The position numbers and the translations under genes are program-made. Below are positions 5,366-11,726 of a stretch of DNA of 11,726 nucleotides, piece by piece. Source of the stretch: Bog-473 sp036502025 (GTDB lineage Bacteria; Actinomycetota; Acidimicrobiia; Acidimicrobiales; RAAP-2); contig DASXZJ010000104.1 of NCBI GenBank assembly GCA_036502025.1, positions 1 to 11,726 on the forward strand, in the 5' to 3' direction. A model generated the notes under the pieces. It ran no database searches, was not told the DNA's origin, and saw only the letters and a list, made by a program, of their open reading frames with translations. Position 1 is the stretch's first letter. Each line of letters opens with the position of its first letter.

Positions 5366-6409
5366 GTGTCGAAGCCGCCCGAGGGCATCAATGTCACCAA
5401 CGTCACCGAGTGGTTCAGCGCCAACGTGCCCGAGGTCACGGTGCCGTTGACCTTCACGCTGATCGCCGGCGGCCGCTCCAACCTGACCTTCCGGGTCGAG
5501 GACGCCGAGGGGCGGGCCTGGGCCATGCGACGACCTCCCCTCCATCACGTGCTGCCCAGCGCGCACGACATGGTGCGCGAGCACCGGCTCATGACCTCGC
5601 TCCGCCCGGCCGGGATCCCGGTGCCCGAGACCGTCGGCCTGTGCACCGACGAGGCCGTCAACGAGCGCCCCTTCTACGTCATGGAGTTCGTCGACGGCCA
5701 CATCGTCCGCACCGCCCCCGAGGCCGAGGCGGCCTTCGACGAGAAGACGCGCCGCGCCGTGGGCGATCACATGGCCGACACCCTGGCCGCCTTGCACGCG
5801 GTCGACATCGAGTCGGTGGGGCTGGGGGACCTGGGACGGCACGAGGGGTATATCGAGCGCCAGCTCAAGCGGTGGCGGGGTCAGTACGAGCAGATGCAGG
5901 TCGACGGGGTCAACCACGGCGGCCTGGTGGAGCGGGTGAGCGACGAGCTGGCCGCCCGCGTCCCCAAGCAGCAGCGGACCTCGGTGGTCCACGGCGACTA
6001 CCGCATGGACAACGTGGTGCTCAACGACCGCGGCGAGGTGCGAGCCATCCTGGACTGGGAGATCTGCACCCTCGGGGACCCGTTGGCCGACCTGGGCCTG
6101 CTCATGGTCTATTGGGCCGACCCCGACGACGCCATGGCCGTGCTCGGGCTCTCACCGACCACGGCGCCGGGTTTCTCCACCCGGGCCCAGGTCAAGGAGC
6201 GCTACGCCGGCGTGTCCGACCTCGATCTCTCCGCCCTCGGCTACTACACCGCGTTCGGCTACTGGAAGCTGGCCTGCATCCTTCAGGGCGTCTACGCCCG
6301 CTACGTCGGCGGGGCCGGCGCGGGTGACCAGGGCAGCGTCGACTCCTTCCCCGACCAGGTGGCCCGCCTGGCGCAGATGGCGGCCGAGTCCCTGGCGGCC
6401 ACCCCGTGA
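5366..6409 (+). CDS. Phosphotransferase of the APH/ACAD10-11 kinase family
   Basis: A 347-residue protein with the aminoglycoside-phosphotransferase/choline-kinase fold. Motifs are a nucleotide-loop region GGRSNLTFRV (35-44), LR-like MRRPP (54-58), the Brenner motif VVHGDYRMDN (207-216, catalytic Asp211) and the metal-binding DWE (230-232) in ILDWEICTLGDPLADLG. This combination matches the kinase domain of eukaryotic ACAD10/ACAD11 and actinobacterial relatives. In ACAD10/11 it is linked to hydroxy-fatty-acyl-CoA dehydration through phosphorylation. Aminoglycoside resistance is not implied. The GTG at 5366 is chosen because the conserved region starts there and a TAGCGT box lies 8 nt upstream. 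An upstream ATG at 5300 would run through the promoter region and the GC-rich dyad. Its stop overlaps the PAC2 start (GTGA), so the two are probably co-translated. Confidence 0.85.
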   Translation: MSKPPEGINVTNVTEWFSANVPEVTVPLTFTLIAGGRSNLTFRVEDAEGRAWAMRRPPLHHVLPSAHDMVREHRLMTSLRPAGIPVPETVGLCTDEAVNERPFYVMEFVDGHIVRTAPEAEAAFDEKTRRAVGDHMADTLAALHAVDIESVGLGDLGRHEGYIERQLKRWRGQYEQMQVDGVNHGGLVERVSDELAARVPKQQRTSVVHGDYRMDNVVLNDRGEVRAILDWEICTLGDPLADLGLLMVYWADPDDAMAVLGLSPTTAPGFSTRAQVKERYAGVSDLDLSALGYYTAFGYWKLACILQGVYARYVGGAGAGDQGSVDSFPDQVARLAQMAAESLAATP

Positions 6410-7296
6410 GCCCCGACGGCCTGACCGAGATCTTCGAAGTCAACCAGGAGCCCGTCCTCAACCGGCCCGTGCTGGTGATCGCGCTGGAGGGATGGGTGGA
6501 CGCCGGACTGGGCGCCACCACCGCCATCGCGGCCCTGCTGGGCCAGGGTCCGACCCAGCCCGTCGTCACCTTCAACGGCGAGCACTTCCTCGACCAGCGG
6601 GCGCGCCGCCCGGTGGCCCGCATCGTCAACGGCGTGACCACCGAGCTCACCTGGCCGCGCACCGTCGTGCGGGCCGGCCAGGACGCCGAGGGCGCGGACA
6701 TCTTGTACCTGGTCGGGCCCGAGCCCGATTTCCACTGGCGCGCCTTCTCCGACGCCGTGGTCGGGCTGGCCCGCGGCTGGCGGGTGCGCATGGTGGTGGG
6801 CCTGGGCGCCTTCCCCGCCCCGGCCCCCCACACCCGCCCGGTGAAACTGGCGGCCACGGCTCCCCCGGCGTCGGCCGACCTCATCGAGCGGGTGGGGATC
6901 GTCCAGGGCGAGCTCGAGGTGCCCGCCGGCGTGCTCTCGGCCCTGGAGCTCGCGTTTGGCGACGCCGGCATCCCCGCCATCACCCTGTGGGCGCGGGTCC
7001 CCCACTACGTGGCCGGCATGCCCTTCCCCGAAGCCAGCGCGGCCCTCATGGACGGGCTGGCCGCCCTCGGCGGGCTCTCGCTCGACTCGGCGCCGCTGCG
7101 CCACGCCGCCGACAGCTCCCGGCGCCAGGTGGACCAACTCATCGCCGACAACAACGAGCACCAGGCCATGGTGCGCAAGCTCGAGGAGAACATCGACGCC
7201 TCCGAGGGCAACGCCATGGGCGTGGAGGAGGTACCGACCGGCGACGAGATCGCCGCCGAGCTCGAGAAGTTCCTGCGCGGCGAGGACCAGGCGTGA
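6406..7296 (+). CDS. PAC2 family protein (proteasome assembly chaperone-like)
   Basis: A 296-residue member of the PAC2 family, named for eukaryotic proteasome assembly chaperone 2 and common in actinobacteria, where the function is not well defined. Sequence shows the N-terminal core VLVIALEGWVDAGLGATTAIAALL (about 22-45), the acidic/aromatic EPDFHWRAFSDAVVGLARG block, VRMVVGLGAFPAPAPHTRP and a C-terminal charged helix SSRRQVDQLIADNNEHQAMVRKLEENIDASEG that probably forms a coiled coil. Length agrees with actinobacterial homologues. The GTG start at 6406 overlaps the upstream kinase stop by 4 bases. The gene is followed by a 9-bp tandem repeat block before the next gene. Whether it takes part in proteasome assembly here cannot be judged; no proteasome genes are in the window. 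Confidence 0.87.
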   Translation: MSPDGLTEIFEVNQEPVLNRPVLVIALEGWVDAGLGATTAIAALLGQGPTQPVVTFNGEHFLDQRARRPVARIVNGVTTELTWPRTVVRAGQDAEGADILYLVGPEPDFHWRAFSDAVVGLARGWRVRMVVGLGAFPAPAPHTRPVKLAATAPPASADLIERVGIVQGELEVPAGVLSALELAFGDAGIPAITLWARVPHYVAGMPFPEASAALMDGLAALGGLSLDSAPLRHAADSSRRQVDQLIADNNEHQAMVRKLEENIDASEGNAMGVEEVPTGDEIAAELEKFLRGEDQA

Positions 7297-7310
7297 GGGG
7301 TTCAGAATCA

Positions 7311-7373
7311 GCGAGATCAGCGAGATTTGCGAGATTTGCGAGATTTGCGAGATTTGCGAGAGAACCGAGAGAA
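7311..7373. repeat. 9-bp tandem repeat (GCGAGATTT), 4 perfect copies plus degenerate flanks
   Basis: Units of 9 bp run at 7320-7328, 7329-7337, 7338-7346 and 7347-7355, all identical. A degenerate unit at 7311-7319 (GCGAGATCA) precedes them, and GCGAGAGAA (7356-7364) and CCGAGAGAA (7365-7373) follow. The block fills most of the 90-bp gap between the PAC2 gene and the LLM oxidoreductase and merges into the Shine-Dalgarno of the latter. It is purine-rich on the plus strand and much richer in A/T than its surroundings. Copy number probably varies between strains by slippage. Confidence 0.92.
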
Positions 7374-7377
7374 GGAG
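7371..7377 (+). promoter_or_regulatory. Shine-Dalgarno GAAGGAG for LLM oxidoreductase gene
   Basis: GAAGGAG ends 9 nt before the ATG at 7387. It decides that start over in-frame TTG codons inside the repeat block (for example 7327), which would add a repetitive RDL peptide. Confidence 0.85.
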
Positions 7378-7386
7378 TCACGGCAC

Positions 7387-8394
7387 ATGAAGGTTGACGG
7401 CGGCATCGGGTTCGACCCCGGCGGCATCGCTGAGGCGGCGAAGCGGGCGGAGGCCAGTGGCTACGACGGCGTGTGGTCGGCCGAGACCGGGCACGATCCG
7501 TTCCTGCCCATCGCCATCGGTGCCTCGGCGACCGAGACGCTGGAGTTCGGCACGGGGATCGCGGTGGCGTTCGCCCGCAATCCGATGAACCTGGCCATGA
7601 TGGCCAACGACCTGCAGCAACTGTCCAAGGGGCGCTTCATCCTGGGCATGGGCAGCCAGATCAAGCCCCACATCACCAAGCGCTTCTCCATGCCCTGGTC
7701 ACACCCCGCGCCGCGCATGCGCGAGCTCATCCTGGCCATCCGGGCTATCTGGGACTCCTGGGCGGGTGACGGGAAACTGGACTTCCGCGGCGAGTTCTAC
7801 ACCCACACCTTGATGACCCCCTTCTTCAACCCGGGGAAGAACCCCTTCGGCAACCCCAAGATCCTCCTGGCCGCGGTCGGCGAGCAGATGACCGAAGTGG
7901 CGGGCGAGGCCGGCGACGGGATGCTGGTGCACGGCTTCACCACCGAGCGCTACCTGCGCGAGGTGAGCCTGCCCGCGCTCGAGCGCGGCGCGGCGAAGGC
8001 GGGCAAGACGCGGGCCGACCTGACGGTGTCCTACCCCGGCTTCGTCGTCACCGGGGCCACCGATGCCGACGTGGCGGTGGCCGACAAGGCGGTCCGCCAG
8101 CAGATCGCCTTCTACGGCTCCACGCCGGCCTACCGACCGGTGCTGGAACTCCACGGGTGGGGCGACCTGCAGCCCGAGCTGAACACGCTGTCCAAGCGGG
8201 GCGAGTGGGTGAAGATGGGCGAGTTGATCAGCGACGAGATGCTGGAGGCCTTCGCGGTGGTGTGCCCCATCGACCAGGTGGCCAAGCAGCTCAAGGGCCG
8301 CTTCGGCGATGTCGTCAACCGCTTCTCCTTCTACGCGCCCTACAAGATCGACCCCGACCAGTGGAAGGCCGTGCTGGCGGACTTCCGCTCCTAG
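7387..8394 (+). CDS. LLM-class F420-dependent oxidoreductase
   Basis: A 335-residue luciferase-like monooxygenase family protein, probably using coenzyme F420 (or FMN) for hydride transfer on an unknown substrate. It starts MKVDGGIGFDPGGIAEAAKRAEASGYDGVWSAETGHDPF, the (beta/alpha)8 entry strand and helix. Next is LEFGTGIAVAFARNPMNLAMMANDLQQLSKGRFILGMGSQIKPHITKRFSMPW, containing the family's GRFxLGxG...H..R region. The later KILLAAVGEQMTEVAGEAGDGMLVHGF block is the typical C-terminal LLM segment. The whole resembles the actinobacterial subfamily I know as TIGR03617. The ATG at 7387 has GAAGGAG 9 nt upstream. It follows the PAC2 gene on the same strand, separated by the 9-bp repeat block, and may be co-transcribed with it. 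Residues alone do not separate F420 from FMN use. Confidence 0.88.
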   Translation: MKVDGGIGFDPGGIAEAAKRAEASGYDGVWSAETGHDPFLPIAIGASATETLEFGTGIAVAFARNPMNLAMMANDLQQLSKGRFILGMGSQIKPHITKRFSMPWSHPAPRMRELILAIRAIWDSWAGDGKLDFRGEFYTHTLMTPFFNPGKNPFGNPKILLAAVGEQMTEVAGEAGDGMLVHGFTTERYLREVSLPALERGAAKAGKTRADLTVSYPGFVVTGATDADVAVADKAVRQQIAFYGSTPAYRPVLELHGWGDLQPELNTLSKRGEWVKMGELISDEMLEAFAVVCPIDQVAKQLKGRFGDVVNRFSFYAPYKIDPDQWKAVLADFRS

Positions 8395-8409
8395 CGGGCC
8401 CTGGCCGCC

Positions 8410-8430
8410 ACCGGCATTGCGTACGCCGGT
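8410..8430 (+). terminator. Candidate hairpin after LLM oxidoreductase gene
   Basis: ACCGGC (8410-8415) pairs with GCCGGT (8425-8430) across a 9-nt loop, 15 bp after the stop codon. No T-run follows directly, though GGTTGTTTG lies a few bases on. Plausible but not proven as the end of the rightward transcript. Confidence 0.35.
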
Positions 8431-8444
8431 CCCGAGGTTGTTTG

Positions 8445-8505
8445 CGGAATTTGTTGAGGGCGCCAATCGTTTCATCCGCGATTGTTGGCAGTCGCAACAA
8501 ATCCG
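8445..8505. repeat. Inverted repeat with inner hairpin in convergent gap
   Basis: CGGAATTTGTTG (8445-8456) is complementary to CAACAAATCCG (8495-8505) with a single bulged A, giving 11 pairs. Flanking TTT and AAA could extend it past one mismatch. A second, competing hairpin TTGTTG/CAACAA (8482-8487 with 8495-8500, 7-nt loop) reuses the right arm. The stretch is notably richer in A/T than the rest of the window. It lies between the LLM gene and the end of leuS, which face each other, so a bidirectional terminator is likely. Confidence 0.5.
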
Positions 8506-8550
8506 AAAATAACCCTGCCCCGGCCACAGCCGCTGGCGCGACCCCGCTCT

Positions 8551-11052
<2,502 letters not shown>

Positions 11053-11058
11053 GCCACC

Positions 11059-11064
11059 AGGGTA
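11059..11064 (-). promoter_or_regulatory. Leaderless -10 box (TACCCT) for leuS
   Basis: TACCCT on the minus strand fits TANNNT, and the ATG begins 6 nt later. This predicts a transcription start at or within a base of the start codon. It leaves no room for a T-box leader, which many Gram-positive synthetase genes have. Confidence 0.45.
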
Positions 11065-11139
11065 GGCGAGGTGCCTGCGGCCCCTGGTCGAAGTGGTCGC
11101 GGCCGGGCACGTCGGCGAATCGGAGGGCGTTCCCCCGAC

Positions 11140-11148
11140 TGCTAGCGT
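11140..11148 (+). promoter_or_regulatory. Extended -10 promoter for tRNA-Ala (TGCTAGCGT)
   Basis: TGC-TAGCGT ends 14 bp before the first base of the tRNA, giving a short 5' leader for RNase P to remove. The context (CGACTGCTAGCGTTTCC) is nearly that of the rpsT promoter (CGACCTGCTAGAGTCTTCC). I see no strong -35. Confidence 0.55.
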
Positions 11149-11162
11149 TTCCCCTCGCCACT

Positions 11163-11236
11163 GGGGGCGTAGCTCAGCTGGTAGAGCGCCTGACTGGCAG
11201 TCAGGAGGTTCGTGGGTTCAAGTCCCATCGCCTCCA
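11163..11236 (+). tRNA. tRNA-Ala (anticodon GGC)
   Basis: A cloverleaf folds fully. The acceptor stem is GGGGGCG/CGCCTCC, with a G3-U70 wobble pair, the hallmark of alanine tRNAs. The D stem is GCTC/GAGC with loop AGCTGGTA. The anticodon stem is CCTGA/TCAGG with loop CTGGCAG (anticodon GGC, reading GCC and GCU). The variable loop is AGGTTC, and the T arm is GTGGG-TTCAAGT-CCCAT with one G-U pair. The discriminator base is A (11236). The 3' CCA is not encoded (CAA follows), so it must be added after transcription. Confidence 0.97.
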
Positions 11237-11263
11237 CAAATTTCCCCTGGTTACCGGGTCGAT

Positions 11264-11277
11264 ACTCCGACGGGAGT
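11264..11277 (+). terminator. Weak hairpin downstream of tRNA-Ala
   Basis: ACTCC (11264-11268) and GGAGT (11273-11277) pair around a GACG loop, 28 bp past the tRNA. There is no T-tract. It may end the tRNA transcript but is short. Confidence 0.25.
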
Positions 11278-11347
11278 TCCGCAGGGCGATACGTCCATGC
11301 GGCCTCGTCGCGCCGTAATTCATTTCCGGCACTAGGGATGTGGTTTC

Positions 11348-11386
11348 GCCCTATAACAAGCCCTATAACAAGCCCTATAACAAGCC
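11348..11386. repeat. 12-bp tandem repeat (GCCCTATAACAA), three copies
   Basis: Identical 12-mers lie at 11348-11359, 11360-11371 and 11372-11383, followed by a partial GCC. Each copy carries TATAAC, making this one of the most A/T-rich spots in the window. It lies between the tRNA and the small secreted ORF. Confidence 0.93.
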
Positions 11387-11391
11387 GAGTA

Positions 11392-11453
11392 GCCCCAACA
11401 ATTCGTCCAACAACGCAAACAGCGGGTTGCCGTTGCCGCCAGCGGGTTGGGGC
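11392..11453. repeat. Nested inverted repeats (GCCCCAAC ... GTTGGGGC)
   Basis: The outer arms GCCCCAAC (11392-11399) and GTTGGGGC (11446-11453) are perfect 8-bp complements. Inside, CAACG (11411-11415) and CGTTG (11431-11435) form a second stem. As RNA or single-stranded DNA this gives a stem, internal loop, stem and terminal loop. The function is unknown. Confidence 0.5.
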
Positions 11454-11557
11454 ACCCGGTGTGCGACACGAGCGGCGCTTTGCGACACGCGGTCGAAGGA
11501 ACTGGTGTCGGGACGCGACCTCCCCACCGAACGCCGAACCACGAGTGATCGGTGCCC

Positions 11558-11704
11558 TCAACGGACCCCGAGATGGCGGTACGCCGCGGCCCCGCCAGGC
11601 GCGGCGCTCCCGGCACTGACCAGCACGGCCGTGGTCGTACCAGCTCCCAGGCTGGCCAGCACCATCGTCGCCGTCGCGATACGGCGACGAATACGGGTCT
11701 TCAT
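11558..11704 (-). CDS. Small signal-peptide-like protein, 48 residues
   Basis: The minus-strand ORF starts at the ATG at 11704 and stops with TGA at 11560-11558. The 48-residue product begins with a very basic segment (MKTRIRRRIAT). A hydrophobic, small-residue stretch of about 20 follows (TMVLASLGAGTTTAVLVSAG), then SAAPGGAAA, where signal peptidase I could cut after A35 and leave a mature tail of about 13 residues. This looks like a Sec signal peptide or a single membrane anchor. GGAGGT (11716-11711) lies 6 nt upstream, the best ribosome binding site in the window. I do not recognise a family. It could be a genuine small secreted peptide, or the 5' end of a longer exported protein broken by a frameshift, since the sequence after the signal is very short. 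Confidence 0.5.
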   Translation of the reverse strand: MKTRIRRRIATATMVLASLGAGTTTAVLVSAGSAAPGGAAAYRHLGVR

Positions 11705-11710
11705 GTCTCT

Positions 11711-11716
11711 ACCTCC
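11711..11716 (-). promoter_or_regulatory. Shine-Dalgarno GGAGGT for small ORF
   Basis: GGAGGT on the minus strand ends 6 nt before the ATG at 11704. This is a near-ideal site and the main support for translation of the 48-codon ORF. Confidence 0.7.
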
Positions 11717-11726
11717 GCCTGACGGG

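Larger units (their letters stand above)
11237..11557. other. Gene-free stretch rich in short repeats
   Basis: I find no credible gene in these 321 bases. ORFs on the plus strand begin inside the tRNA, and those on the minus strand run back through it. What it holds is a small hairpin after the tRNA (11264-11277), a three-copy 12-bp tandem repeat (11348-11383), nested inverted repeats (11392-11453) and two short direct repeats: AGCGGGTTG at 11421 and 11441, and TGCGACACG at 11462 and 11481. Confidence 0.7.

Noticed and set aside
5366..6409. Aminoglycoside resistance determinant
   Set aside because: The APH fold is shared by many metabolic kinases. The motifs and the actinobacterial chromosomal context match ACAD10/11-type kinases, not known resistance enzymes.
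7302..7373. CRISPR array
   Set aside because: Units are 9 bp and directly adjacent with no spacers; no cas genes are present.
7327..7386. TTG-initiated extension of the LLM oxidoreductase through the repeats
   Set aside because: It gives a RDLRDLRDL peptide unlike the family, while the ATG at 7387 has a strong Shine-Dalgarno and begins the conserved barrel strand.
11053..11162. T-box or other riboswitch leader before leuS
   Set aside because: The gap to the divergent tRNA is only 110 bp, no T-box core is visible, and TACCCT 6 nt before the ATG implies no leader.
11142..11561. Minus-strand ORF ending ...GLEPTNLLTASQALYQLSYAP
   Set aside because: That peptide is the well-known false translation of an antisense tRNA. 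The ORF is explained by the tRNA-Ala gene and the 12-bp repeat (LVIGLVIG).
11212..11619. Plus-strand ORF of 135 codons starting in the tRNA
   Set aside because: The start codon lies inside the tRNA T arm, the product is low-complexity with repeat-derived ITSPITSPITS, and no ribosome binding site applies.

Overview
This window is high-GC bacterial chromosome of actinobacterial character. Evidence for that is strong G/C preference at third codon positions, frequent GTG starts, an apparent F420-type luciferase-like oxidoreductase, a PAC2-family protein, a mycobacterial-FolP2-like dihydropteroate synthase homologue, and several genes that seem to be transcribed without a leader from TANNNT -10 boxes. 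A deep-branching actinobacterium such as an Acidimicrobiia member would fit, but that placement is inference. Most of the window is housekeeping. I see no phage, transposase, CRISPR array or defence gene.

Layout. 1-1612 (-): lepA (elongation factor 4), cut by the left edge. 1613-1803: divergent intergenic region with a three-copy 11-bp tandem repeat and the rpsT promoter. 1804-2079 (+): rpsT (ribosomal protein S20). Then comes a leftward four-gene run: a thioredoxin/TPR CnoX-like protein (5260-4547), a FolP2-like DHPS (4527-3691), holA (3694-2684, overlapping folP by GTGA) and a pyridoxamine-phosphate-oxidase-fold flavoprotein (2637-2128). Reading rightward from the same divergent promoter region are an aminoglycoside-phosphotransferase-fold kinase (5366-6409) and a PAC2 protein (6406-7296, again a GTGA overlap). 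A 9-bp tandem repeat block follows, then an LLM-class oxidoreductase (7387-8394). 8395-8550 is a relatively A/T-rich convergent gap with inverted repeats. leuS (11052-8551, -) is complete. A tRNA-Ala(GGC) lies at 11163-11236 (+). The last ~490 bases hold a 12-bp tandem repeat, nested inverted and direct repeats, and a 48-codon signal-peptide-like ORF (11704-11558, -) with a strong ribosome binding site.

How it works together. lepA, rpsT, leuS and the tRNA serve translation, and holA serves the replicative clamp loader. The CnoX-like protein suggests redox or proteostasis control at the head of the folP2-holA unit. The most notable non-coding signal is a mirror-image pair of near-identical leaderless promoters between the CnoX-like gene and the kinase gene. 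Their TAGCGT box recurs, in extended TGCTAG(A/C)GT form, before rpsT and the tRNA. I found no convincing undescribed multi-gene system. The better leads are the regulatory and repeat elements, the FolP2-type substitution and the small secreted ORF at the right edge.
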